Of a DNA stretch of 64,000 nt, positions 7,919-15,284 are shown piece after piece. The DNA is taken from positions 2,173,001-2,237,000 of the forward strand of contig NZ_CP071604.1 of the NCBI RefSeq assembly GCF_017357225.1. Reading direction: 5' to 3'. Numbering within the stretch: position 1 is the stretch's first letter; each line of letters starts with the position of its first letter. This DNA comes from Rhizobium binae. Lineage in GTDB: Bacteria > Pseudomonadota > Alphaproteobacteria > Rhizobiales > Rhizobiaceae. The notes beneath the pieces were generated by a model that did not search any database, was not told the DNA's origin, and saw only the letters and a list, made by a program, of their open reading frames with translations. Both the position numbers and the translations under genes were made by a program.

Positions 7919-9709
7919 TCAGGCCACCAGACCCTTGGTCAGTTCCAGCGCCTGTCGTTCGAATAGCCGGCGATAGATGCCGCCATTGAGCCGGATCAGC
8001 GCCTGGTGGTCCCCCTCTTCGACGATTTTGCCCTTGTCGAAGACGAGCAGCCGGTCGAGCGCCCGCACCGTCGACAGGCGGTGGGCGATCACCAGCGTCG
8101 TGCGGCCGACCATCAGCCGTTCCATGGCCTGCTGGATCTGCACCTCACTCTCGCTGTCGAGGCTCGACGTCGCCTCGTCCAGGATCAGCACCGGCGCATC
8201 GGCGAGGAAGGCGCGGGCAATGGCGACGCGCTGCCGCTCGCCGCCCGACAGCTTGACGCCGCGTTCGCCGACCATCGTCTCATAGCCGTTGGGCAGGCTT
8301 ATGATGAAGCCGTGCGCATTGGCCTGTTTCGCCGCTTGCTCGATTTCGCGCCGCGAGGCGTTCGGCCGGCCATAGGCGATGTTCTCCGCCAGCGTGCGAT
8401 GGAACAGGATCGGCTCCTGCTGCACGATGGCGATCTGGCTGCGCAGGTCTGATTGCCTGACGTCGGCGATATCCTGTCCGTCGATGCGGATGGCGCCCGC
8501 ATTCACGTCATAGAGGCGCTGGATGAGCTTGACGAAGGTCGTCTTGCCCGAGCCCGAATGCCCCACCAGGCCGACACGCTCGCCCGCCTCGATGGTGACA
8601 GAAAAATCCTCGTAAAGCGGATCGGGATGCGCGCCATATTGGAAGGTAACGCGATCGAAGACGATCTCGCCGGCATCGATCGCGATCGGCCCGGCGTCCG
8701 GCTTGTCCTCGACGCCAAGCGGCATCTTGTCGAGCAGCACCAGCTCTTCCATGTCGTTGACGGCACGCTGCAGGTTGCGGATGTCCTGGCCGACATTGCG
8801 CAGATAGCCTTGCAGGACGAAGAACATCGCCAGCACGAAGGTGATGTCGCCAGGCGTGGCCAGCCCCTTCCGCCACATGAGGAGGCCCGTTCCCAGAATG
8901 CCCGCCTGCATGGAAACCATCATGAAGCCCTGGATCGTGCCGCTCGATGTGCCGCGCTTCCAGGTGCGCCGCGTCCGCCTGTCCCATTTGGCCAGCACGT
9001 GACGCAGGCGCAGCTCTTCGCGGCTTTCGGCGCCGAAGGCCTTGACCACCGAATTGCAGCTGATGGCGTCGGCGAGCGCGCCGCCGAGCTTGGTATCCCA
9101 GGCGTTGGCAAGCCGTGCTGCCGGCGACACGAAGCCCATGGAAAGCGCCACAGTCGCGCCGATATAGATCAGCGACCCCACGGCCACGAACAGGCCCACG
9201 ACCGGCCAGTAGCTGCCGAGCACGACGCTGGCCCCGACGAGCATGACGATTGAGGGCAGCAGCGCGACCAGCAACAGGTCGTTGAGGGAGTCGAGCGCCC
9301 ACATGCCGCGGGTGATCTTGCGCACGGTCGAACCGGCAAAGCTGTTGGCGTGCCAGTCGGTGGAAAACCGCTGCACCTTGTGGAAGCCGTTATTGACCAC
9401 ATCGGCCATGATGCGCAGCGTCAGCCGGATAATGCCGTTGAAGATGAACCAGCGCAGCATCACGCTGGCAAGGCCGAGAACCACGACCATGGCAAAGGCG
9501 CTGAGTGCGCCATCGGCGGCATTGCCGCCGGCGATGGCATCGACGATCCGGCCGGAAAACACCGGCACCATGACTTCGGCCACCGTGCTGGATACCACCA
9601 GCACGATGATGGCGCCGACCAAAACCGGCCGATGCCTCCAATGATGAAAAACAAAGCCGAGCACCTGACGATAGGCATCGGCGCGAAAATCGAGCTTCCT
9701 GCGAGTCAT
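7919..9709 (-). CDS. ABC exporter, fused permease-ATPase
   Basis: A 596-residue half-transporter. Residues about 1-310 are a six-helix exporter transmembrane domain. Residues about 345-590 are the nucleotide-binding domain with Walker A GHSGSGKTT, signature LSGGERQRVAIARAF, Walker B VLILDEATSSLDSES and the switch region IAHRLSTV. All ATPase residues are intact. It should work as a homodimer exporting a lipid, peptide or drug from the cytoplasm. The start at 9709 begins the conserved MTRRKLDFRADAYRQ stretch. A 72-codon upstream extension is open but has unlike composition and was not used. It is monocistronic, and the substrate is unknown. Confidence 0.88.
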   Translation of the reverse strand: MTRRKLDFRADAYRQVLGFVFHHWRHRPVLVGAIIVLVVSSTVAEVMVPVFSGRIVDAIAGGNAADGALSAFAMVVVLGLASVMLRWFIFNGIIRLTLRIMADVVNNGFHKVQRFSTDWHANSFAGSTVRKITRGMWALDSLNDLLLVALLPSIVMLVGASVVLGSYWPVVGLFVAVGSLIYIGATVALSMGFVSPAARLANAWDTKLGGALADAISCNSVVKAFGAESREELRLRHVLAKWDRRTRRTWKRGTSSGTIQGFMMVSMQAGILGTGLLMWRKGLATPGDITFVLAMFFVLQGYLRNVGQDIRNLQRAVNDMEELVLLDKMPLGVEDKPDAGPIAIDAGEIVFDRVTFQYGAHPDPLYEDFSVTIEAGERVGLVGHSGSGKTTFVKLIQRLYDVNAGAIRIDGQDIADVRQSDLRSQIAIVQQEPILFHRTLAENIAYGRPNASRREIEQAAKQANAHGFIISLPNGYETMVGERGVKLSGGERQRVAIARAFLADAPVLILDEATSSLDSESEVQIQQAMERLMVGRTTLVIAHRLSTVRALDRLLVFDKGKIVEEGDHQALIRLNGGIYRRLFERQALELTKGLVA

Positions 9710-10104
9710 TTTAACCTGCCCGGCCCGTATTCCGGCAACCGGCCTCAAATCGAGAGTTGGGTGACACGGCCCGGGCGGGAGACAAAATGATCCCGTCAGA
9801 TCAATCGGGCTATGAAGAATGGTAAAACCGCATGTCGGGCGCGCTCGGGGCGGCCGCGAATGGAAGTGACCTAGCGTCGGCACATTCCATGCGGGAAGCT
9901 GTCGATGAATGCTGGGGTCATGCAACGCCTCCCTATGTTCGATCTGAAGCGGTGAGTGTTTCTGTAGCGGAGCAATTCGCCATTGCCAAGCGGATTTTTA
10001 CAACCCTGCAGGCAGTGATGCGGAAACGACACAGCTTATGAGCTTGCATCCTGCGGTATCGGCCGTCTGTCGTTGCGCGCAGGCGCTGCCAACCCCTGGG
10101 CACT
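9710..10104. other. intergenic, no gene seen
   Basis: About 395 bases between the divergent start of the ABC exporter and the end of the small lipoprotein gene. The open frames here are short, lack ribosome sites and have no recognisable motif. The exporter promoter must lie at the left end, but no clear -35/-10 pair was found. Confidence 0.5.
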
Positions 10105-10287
10105 TCAATAGCTGCAGGAGCGTGCGTTGCTGGGTCGGAATCCACCTGCGCAAGCCGGGTTCCTCGATGTATCCACTTGATACTGATAATCCTCCCCGTT
10201 GTGTCTCGCAGGCGTGGTGCAGGAGGACACGATGGCGGAAAGGCCGATCAGCACGCAAGCCGCGGCCGATCTCATAAGTCGTTTCAT
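10105..10287 (-). CDS. small lipoprotein
   Basis: A 60-residue precursor. Residues 1-23 are a typical lipoprotein signal: a basic start (MKRLMR), a hydrophobic core and the lipobox Val-Ser-Ser-Cys at 20-23. The mature part is 38 residues with two further Cys (near residues 46 and 58) that could form a disulfide. GAGGAG six bases before the ATG at 10287 supports this start over an ATG two codons upstream. The protein is probably anchored in the envelope. I do not recognise the family. It stands alone. Confidence 0.65.
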   Translation of the reverse strand: MKRLMRSAAACVLIGLSAIVSSCTTPARHNGEDYQYQVDTSRNPACAGGFRPSNARSCSY

Positions 10288-10490
10288 CTGCATCTCCTCG
10301 GGTTGATCCTTGTCCGTCATTCTATCACGGCAGCACTCGGATTTCGCGAGCAAGGGTGGCCGCAATTACGCGCATCGATCGTGGGCAGAGGGCGTGATTG
10401 CACATTTAATGTCCAGCCGATCCGGATCTCCTATTCTATCCTAATGGAAGTAGTTGCAGTGTCTCTTGCGATAAATCAAACCCGATTTGT

Positions 10491-10545
10491 CTTGAAATAT
10501 TCAAGCATTTTCAGTAATATAAATCCACAAAAAAGTAATATAAAT
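10491..10545 (+). promoter_or_regulatory. AT-rich control region with palindrome and direct repeats
   Basis: CTTGAA-ATA-TTCAAG (10491-10505) is a 6-bp inverted repeat. It is followed by two identical 12-mers, AGTAATATAAAT, at 10513-10524 and 10534-10545, exactly 21 bases (two helical turns) apart. The second copy ends just before the GGGAGG ribosome site of the DUF982 gene. Regulator binding is inferred from phasing and symmetry. Confidence 0.45.
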
Positions 10546-10556
10546 GGGAGGATACT

Positions 10557-10850
10557 ATGCCTGAAGCTCGGTTCGAGCCAGTTTTTCTTCGTCGTCAGCA
10601 TTTCGTCGCCCAGATCACAACTCTCGACGAAATCATCGATTTTCTCGACGAATGGCCGCAGGACAAGCGAGGGCTGGCATATGATACGCTGCTGAGGGCG
10701 TGCAGGGATACGGCGAGCGGCCGTTTCCCGCTGAATGCAGCGAGGGAGAATTTCCGGCGCTTCCTGAAGATGTCGGGCGTACTGGCAAAGGCCGAGGGCG
10801 TGCCGAATTTCGAGCATCTGATGAACGATCAAACGATCGGCAATGCCTGA
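10557..10850 (+). CDS. DUF982 domain protein
   Basis: A 97-residue protein of the DUF982 family, which is expanded in rhizobia. The typical layout is visible: a start with FEPVFLRRQHFVAQITTLDE, then ILDFLDEWP-like helix residues (IIDFLDEWP, residues 26-34), then a helical middle and an AARENFRRFLKMSGVL tail. GGGAGG seven bases before the ATG supports the start. The biochemical function of the family is unknown; it is a small cytosolic protein. A second, diverged DUF982 gene lies about 2.7 kb downstream. Confidence 0.8.
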   Translation: MPEARFEPVFLRRQHFVAQITTLDEIIDFLDEWPQDKRGLAYDTLLRACRDTASGRFPLNAARENFRRFLKMSGVLAKAEGVPNFEHLMNDQTIGNA

Positions 10851-10936
10851 TTCGATCGGAACCGCTGATGCACTACCGAGCAGCTGCGGCCGCCACGGGG
10901 CATGTTCCGCTGTGCGGGATTATTCGCGGTGGGCCC

Positions 10937-10978
10937 ATTATAACGGGTGGCGATGCGGCGGAACTGCTTCAGCCTGGT
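10937..10978 (-). pseudogene. IS5-family transposase remnant
   Basis: On the minus strand this stretch reads TRLKQFRRIATRYN. It matches the conserved C-terminal (K/R)xxRRIATRYD block of IS5/IS427-type transposases. The same reading frame around it (about 10830-11190) is open, but the flanking residues no longer look like a transposase, and no inverted repeat or catalytic DDE block was found. It is a decayed fragment, and it is the only recognisable content of the 350-base gap between the DUF982 and AraC genes. Confidence 0.55.
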
Positions 10979-11204
10979 GTGAACCGCTTGGCACCGGCGC
11001 CTTTTGCTGAAGCTGGCTCCAGCGCCAACTGCGGTCGATGTGAGAGCGACCGGCCCCGCAAATGTCTTTACCGTTCTCCCCGAATTGGGCTTCCCTGCAA
11101 AACTGTCCTTGGCGACGGTCTGAAACCCGTGGCAAAACCGCAAGATTGGTCGAGCGCGTCGGGTCTGTGTGCGCTTAGCTGCCGCTGCCACGGAGGACAG
11201 AACG

Positions 11205-12089
11205 ATGAAGGCGGCGCCGCTTCAAAACTACCATGCCCGGATGCAACGGGTGCTGGATCACATAGACCGGCATCTGGACCGCGATCTGGACCTGGACGCG
11301 CTGAGCAGCGTCGCAGCCTATTCGAAATATCATTTCCACCGGCAGTTCACTGCGACCTTCGGTCTATCGGTGCATCGTTATATCCAGCTTGCCCGGATGA
11401 AGCGCGCTTCATACCGGCTTGCTTACCGGGATGCCGAAAGCGTCACCGATATAGCGATGGATGCCGGTTACGACGGACCGGACGCCTTTGCCCGCGCCTT
11501 CCGACAACGGTTCGGGCAATCGCCTTCGTCTTTCCGGAAATCTCCCGACTGGGAACCGTGGCTTGCGGCCTTCGGGCCTCTCGACAACGCCAGGAGCAAG
11601 CTCATGCAGAAGACTTTTACCATCGACGACGTGACGATCCGCGAGGTGGCCCCGACGCCGGTGGCGATCATGGAGCATCGGGGCGATCCGGCAACGCTCG
11701 GCGCCACCATTCAGCGGTTCATCGCGTGGCGCCAGGCTGCCGGCCTGCACCCCAGGACAAATCCGACCTTTAACGTGTGGCGGTCCGAACGGCGGCCTGC
11801 ATCGCCTGCCGATTATAGTCTGGATCTCTGTGTCGGGACCAACCGGCCGATCGAGCCGAACGGCGATGAGATCAAAGCAGGCGAAATCCCCGGCGGGCGC
11901 TGCGCGGTGCTGCGCATCGTCGGCAACACCGACAATCTGGAGCCCGCCGCGCTCTTTCTTTATCGCAACTGGCTTCCGGCCAGCGGTGATGAGGCGCGCG
12001 ATTTCCCGATCTATTGCCAGCGGCTGAGCTTCTTCCCGGAGGTTTCCGAACATGAGGCGGTGGCGGAACTGTTCTTGCCGCTGAAATAG
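11205..12089 (+). CDS. AraC family regulator with GyrI-like domain
   Basis: A 294-residue protein. Residues about 8-105 hold two helix-turn-helix motifs of AraC type (LDALSSVAAYSKYHFHRQFTA and SVTDIAMDAGYDGPDAFARAF). Residues about 130-290 form a GyrI/SOUL-like small-molecule-binding domain (IREVAPTPVAIMEHRG at its start). This is the Rob/YdeE-like arrangement, often an activator of drug-response genes. GGAGGA seven bases before the ATG at 11205 selects this start. No adjacent target is obvious, and the effector is unknown. Confidence 0.88.
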   Translation: MKAAPLQNYHARMQRVLDHIDRHLDRDLDLDALSSVAAYSKYHFHRQFTATFGLSVHRYIQLARMKRASYRLAYRDAESVTDIAMDAGYDGPDAFARAFRQRFGQSPSSFRKSPDWEPWLAAFGPLDNARSKLMQKTFTIDDVTIREVAPTPVAIMEHRGDPATLGATIQRFIAWRQAAGLHPRTNPTFNVWRSERRPASPADYSLDLCVGTNRPIEPNGDEIKAGEIPGGRCAVLRIVGNTDNLEPAALFLYRNWLPASGDEARDFPIYCQRLSFFPEVSEHEAVAELFLPLK

Positions 12090-12099
12090 CGGCCTCCGC

Positions 12100-12140
12100 G
12101 CGGCCTGTCCCTTCCGATGGCTGGGTAACGGACAGGCCGC
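12100..12140 (+). terminator. strong hairpin after the AraC gene
   Basis: GCGGCCTGTCC and GGACAGGCCGC form an 11-bp perfect stem with a 19-base loop, 11 bases after the stop codon. There is no immediate T-run, but a TTTTTT stretch follows some 30 bases later. It is a likely 3-prime end signal. The rest of the gap up to 12397 shows no gene. Confidence 0.5.
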
Positions 12141-12397
12141 CGGCAACCTGCGGTTCGAACGGCCGCCTGTTTTTTGCCATGGTGAAGTCGGATCTCGTGC
12201 GTAAAAGCAAAGATCCGAGCGCGACACGCGACTGACGAAGGACGCGAATGCGCATCTCAACGTTGCGTGCTGACAGACTCACAGAGAATGACGTAACGCT
12301 TTCAACCTGCGCTCTATCTATTTGTTTTTTGCGGCGTTACCGACAAAGCGGTTTGCGCTCTACCGGGCAAAGCCGCTTCGCACTTCCGCTGAATTGC

Positions 12398-13228
12398 TCA
12401 AGGATGACTGGCATTGGCCCAGTCGCACCGGAAGACCAGCACAGGCTTCGAAAACCCCTTGAGCCGCCGCCGCGAGGCCTGCGCGAAGAGGTCGGTGGAG
12501 CCATATTCCCGGAAGATATTCTCCGACACCAGGATCTGGTCGCTGGCGGCCGCCGCGCAGAGGCGGGCCGCCAGCTGCACGGTCGAGCCGAAGAGGTCGT
12601 TGCTGTCCTCGACCGGCTCGCCGCAATCGAGCCCGATGCGGATATGGATCGGCTGCGCATTGTTGCCGCTGTTGTAATGTTGAAATTCCTGCTGGATCGC
12701 CATGGCGCATTCGACGGCCGTGGTCGTCGCTGCGAAGGCCGCCATGATGCCGTCGCCGGTATGTTTGACTTCGCGGCCTGAATTTTTGCCGAGGCATCGG
12801 CGCACGATCGCGTCATGGGCCCTGACAAGCTCCGTCCCCATGCGGTCGCCGAGGCGGGCCGTCATCTCGGTCGAGCCGACGATGTCGGTAAAGAGAATTG
12901 CCCGGTGGCCGGGATCCATTTGCGGGGCGGATTGGCCGGGGGCCGGGTCGGGGTCGTTGATGCGGCCGAGAAAGGCCTCGACGGCCGACAGGGCCACCTC
13001 GACGACCTCATTGGCGACAAAACCGTGGGCCTCGCGATGCACGCAGTGGACTCTTTCCACATCGGGCGCGTCCACCAGACAGAAGGCCGTTCCGCGCCGC
13101 TCGTCGAACCAGTAGGTGAGGAACTTGACGCCGTATCGATCCTGAATGTCGATATCCATGCGGTGTGCCTGGGCGACCTCGGCGGCCGAGGTACCTTCGA
13201 GAAAGTGACGGTCCATGAAGATCGGCAT
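12398..13228 (-). CDS. class III cyclase fused to DUF4242
   Basis: A 276-residue protein. Residues 1-80 are a DUF4242 domain (FMDRHFLEGTSA; AFCLVDAPD; VHREAHGFVANEV). Residues about 108-270 are a class III nucleotide cyclase domain: ILFTDIVGST (metal Asp), REVKHTGDGIMAAF (Lys and second metal Asp) and VQLAARLC. The usual Asn of the NxxxR transition-state pair is Gln here, so activity should be tested. GGAGG seven bases before the ATG at 13228 fixes the start. It is the second cyclase in 6 kb, with a different sensory module. It is cytosolic and monocistronic. Confidence 0.85.
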   Translation of the reverse strand: MPIFMDRHFLEGTSAAEVAQAHRMDIDIQDRYGVKFLTYWFDERRGTAFCLVDAPDVERVHCVHREAHGFVANEVVEVALSAVEAFLGRINDPDPAPGQSAPQMDPGHRAILFTDIVGSTEMTARLGDRMGTELVRAHDAIVRRCLGKNSGREVKHTGDGIMAAFAATTTAVECAMAIQQEFQHYNSGNNAQPIHIRIGLDCGEPVEDSNDLFGSTVQLAARLCAAAASDQILVSENIFREYGSTDLFAQASRRRLKGFSKPVLVFRCDWANASHP

Positions 13229-13328
13229 CGCGCGTCCTCCCAGATCCGCCGCGTGCAAGAGGCGGCATTGTATGATCTGGAAGCGTTCCCGTCCACCTTC
13301 GGGACAATTAACGAGATCATTGCGGTAT

Positions 13329-13348
13329 GTTGCTCGCGAAAGAGCAAC
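13329..13348. other. hairpin upstream of DUF4242-cyclase
   Basis: GTTGCTC and GAGCAAC form a 7-bp stem closed by a GCGAAA loop, 100 bases before the minus-strand cyclase start. It could be an operator or a leader hairpin. No other structure was seen between 13229 and 13519. Confidence 0.35.
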
Positions 13349-13519
13349 GCGTTGCTGCATCCCCGGTAGAATACGCAAGAAAATGAGCCGGTTTTAACGA
13401 GCGGGCCTGTCACATTGGCCTGATATTCGTGGTTGGCCAAGATCGAAAGGCTGCTACCAACGGCACGCAAATTGCATATTGTCGATGAGCTCGCCGAAAT
13501 TAGGAAAAGCTGTAGCAAC

Positions 13520-13777
13520 GTGAAACAGACGGCACATTTTCGACCGGTCGGCTTGGCCTCGATGGGACTCGGGCACTATGCCGTTATTAACTCTGTATGG
13601 GATGCCGCGCGCACGCTCCTCCATGACTGGCCGGTGGATGATGGCGAGGAATATTTCGAAGCCGTCAAAGCCTGCCTGGATGCGATCATCGGCGATCTGC
13701 CGCCGGATTATGTGCGGGCCGCCTTCGTCAGGGCTGCGCAGGAGGCGGGCATCGCCGTCATAGAAGTCGCCGACTGA
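13520..13777 (+). CDS. DUF982 domain protein (GTG start)
   Basis: An 85-residue DUF982 protein: HFRPVGLA at the start, VWDAARTLLHDWP in the middle, then ACLDAIIGDLPPDYVRAAFVRAAQEAGI. The conserved region begins before the first internal ATG (13562). The best start is therefore the GTG at 13520, with AGGAAAA about 11 bases upstream. A longer frame from 13433 adds 29 residues that do not belong to the domain. The function is unknown, and it is only distantly similar to the protein at 10557. Confidence 0.7.
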   Translation: MKQTAHFRPVGLASMGLGHYAVINSVWDAARTLLHDWPVDDGEEYFEAVKACLDAIIGDLPPDYVRAAFVRAAQEAGIAVIEVAD

Positions 13778-13888
13778 ACGGCGGCCGCATCTTGATCTCT
13801 GTTTTCTCCCGTTTCCACGAGACGGTTTCGCCCACGCTTGACTTCTGCCGGTTAGAGGCTAAATTAGAACAAAACAGGAACACTGGAG

Positions 13889-14065
13889 ATGGTCATGACA
13901 CATACGGAACAGGTGATCGCCAATGCCCTGGCCCTCGTCGAAGCCTCCCGCGCCGCCCGCGAACGGGATCAGCAGCGTCGTGCCGCCTGGCAGAAAAAGG
14001 TCGAACTCAGCCGGCCGCTGCCGCCCTTGCCGCGGCCGGTCCAATTGCCGCTGGCGCTGAACTGA
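13889..14065 (+). CDS. small basic helical protein, unknown
   Basis: A 58-residue frame (56 if the second ATG at 13895 is used). The first half is a predicted helix rich in Ala, Arg and Glu (NALALVEASRAARERDQQRR), and the tail is Pro-rich (RPLPPLPRPVQLPLALN). The GGAG just before the first ATG suits the second ATG best. Its stop codon shares a base with the start of the next gene (TGATG), a sign of translational coupling. I do not recognise the family. The coupling and the codon pattern make it a likely real gene. Confidence 0.6.
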   Translation: MVMTHTEQVIANALALVEASRAARERDQQRRAAWQKKVELSRPLPPLPRPVQLPLALN

Positions 14066-14316
14066 TGCAGCCGGCCGAGACAATGAAACCCGGTCAGACG
14101 CGGCCAGATCCGGCTTGCACCGACCCGGCCTGGCCAGATCCTGCGTGGGAAGTGGAAGCCGTGCTGGCCTGGCATGACGACGATGCCAAGGCGGCGATCC
14201 GCTCGCTGCTCGACGACTGCAGGCATCTGCGCCGGCAACTGGCACTGGCGGAAAGCGTGATGAGCCGCGGAATGGCCCGCGGCTGGACACCGCGATACGA
14301 ACGCGACGCGCTCTAA
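14065..14316 (+). CDS. small hypothetical protein, coupled to the preceding gene
   Basis: An 83-residue protein. The first 30 residues are low complexity with a near-repeat (TRPDPACTDPAW, then PDPAW). The rest is a plausible folded helical part (EVEAVLAWHDDDAKAAIRSL then LLDDCRHLRRQLALAESVMS), ending in RGWTPRYERDAL. The start overlaps the previous stop codon by one base. It ends four bases inside the 3-prime end of the convergent RidA gene. I do not recognise the family. Confidence 0.6.
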   Translation: MQPAETMKPGQTRPDPACTDPAWPDPAWEVEAVLAWHDDDAKAAIRSLLDDCRHLRRQLALAESVMSRGMARGWTPRYERDAL

Positions 14317-14702
14317 AATACTTTGGCGGCCGTTACTTCGACTTCCACAAGGAATTCGGGGCGGGTGAAGCCGGCGACGATGATCAGCGTCGAGGTCGGT
14401 TTCGGATCGAGCGTGTAACGATCCCGGACGGCCATATAGTCGGGGAAGTGCTCGCGCTTCGTCACAAAACCCGAGATCCGGATGACGTCGGCAAAACTCA
14501 TCTCCGCCTCGGCAAGTATAGCCCTGATTGCCTGGAAGCAAAGGTCTGCCTGCGCGCCGACGTCCTCCGGCACCTTCTCGTCGAGACCGATGCCGAGTTG
14601 TCCCGAGGTCACGAGCAACGAGGCGCCCGGCGGCACCAGCAGTCCGTGATTGTAATTCCCGAAGGGACGGCGCACGGACGAGGGATTGAAAATCATCTTC
14701 AT
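14313..14702 (-). CDS. RidA family (YjgF/UK114) protein
   Basis: A 129-residue RidA-type protein. LVTSGQLGIGLDEKVPEDVGAQADLCFQ and the closing PEFLVEVEVTA are typical of the family. RidA-type enzymes hydrolyse reactive enamines/imines or aminoacrylates; RutC of the pyrimidine pathway is a relative. It is the last gene of the minus-strand operon that begins at 20758, and its ATG abuts the preceding stop codon with no gap. In this setting it probably clears a reactive intermediate made by the deaminase or oxidase upstream. That role is inferred. Confidence 0.85.
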   Translation of the reverse strand: MKMIFNPSSVRRPFGNYNHGLLVPPGASLLVTSGQLGIGLDEKVPEDVGAQADLCFQAIRAILAEAEMSFADVIRISGFVTKREHFPDYMAVRDRYTLDPKPTSTLIIVAGFTRPEFLVEVEVTAAKVF

Positions 14703-15284
14703 TCAGAAGCGCTCCATCGCCGTCTTCACCTTCTCCAGAAACCTCGCCCGGGTGTCCGCTGTGCAGTTGTTCATGTCGTAATGCGCAAGAAAGGTGACCG
14801 GTCTTAGCGGATTGATCTGCGCTCTCAGGACACGTTTGACGATTTTCTTCGGCGGATTGCCGGCCGCGAAGGCGCGAAACGGCGTGGCACCGTATGTCAG
14901 AACGGCTGCGAGCTTTCTGATATGGCGCAGCCGCGATTCCACCTTGCCGTCGACGAGGTCGAAGGAAACGCCGGGAAGCCAGACGCGGTCGAAATAGCCC
15001 TTCAGGATCGCCGGGAAACCGAAATTCCAGATCGGCGTCACCAGCACCAGCCCTTCGGCTTGTTTCAGCCGCTCGACATAGGGTTTTACCAGATCGGTGT
15101 TGGCGGGATAGTCGTGATAGATGAGCCGGTCCTGGCGGGAGAGCACGGGATCGAATTGCTCGGCATAAAGATCGCAGGCATCCACTGCGTGACCGGCTTT
15201 CTGAAGGCTTTCCAGCGTCTGTTTGTAAAGTGCCTTGCCGTAGCTTTCCTCGACCGGATGCGAGTGAAGAACGAGAACGTTCAT
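14703..15284 (-). CDS. NAD(P)H-dependent flavodoxin-fold oxidoreductase
   Basis: A 193-residue protein of the KefF/NQO1 flavodoxin-like fold. The N-terminal VLVLHSHPVEESYGKAL is the FMN/FAD phosphate loop, and LVLVTPIWNFGFPAILKGYFDRV (around residues 80-100) is the family hallmark. It is expected to reduce quinones or small flavin substrates using NAD(P)H. The start overlaps the previous stop codon by one base, so the gene is translationally coupled within the operon. It may supply reduced flavin or reduce an intermediate of the pathway; the exact substrate is unknown. Confidence 0.85.
   Translation of the reverse strand: MNVLVLHSHPVEESYGKALYKQTLESLQKAGHAVDACDLYAEQFDPVLSRQDRLIYHDYPANTDLVKPYVERLKQAEGLVLVTPIWNFGFPAILKGYFDRVWLPGVSFDLVDGKVESRLRHIRKLAAVLTYGATPFRAFAAGNPPKKIVKRVLRAQINPLRPVTFLAHYDMNNCTADTRARFLEKVKTAMERF

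Noticed and set aside
10513..10545. Possible start of a CRISPR-like array
   Set aside because: Only two 12-base repeats; the size and period fit regulator sites, not CRISPR.
13229..13280. GGAAC on the minus strand before the DUF4242-cyclase as an EcfG promoter
   Set aside because: No GTT at 16-18 bases from GGAAC, so the consensus is not met.
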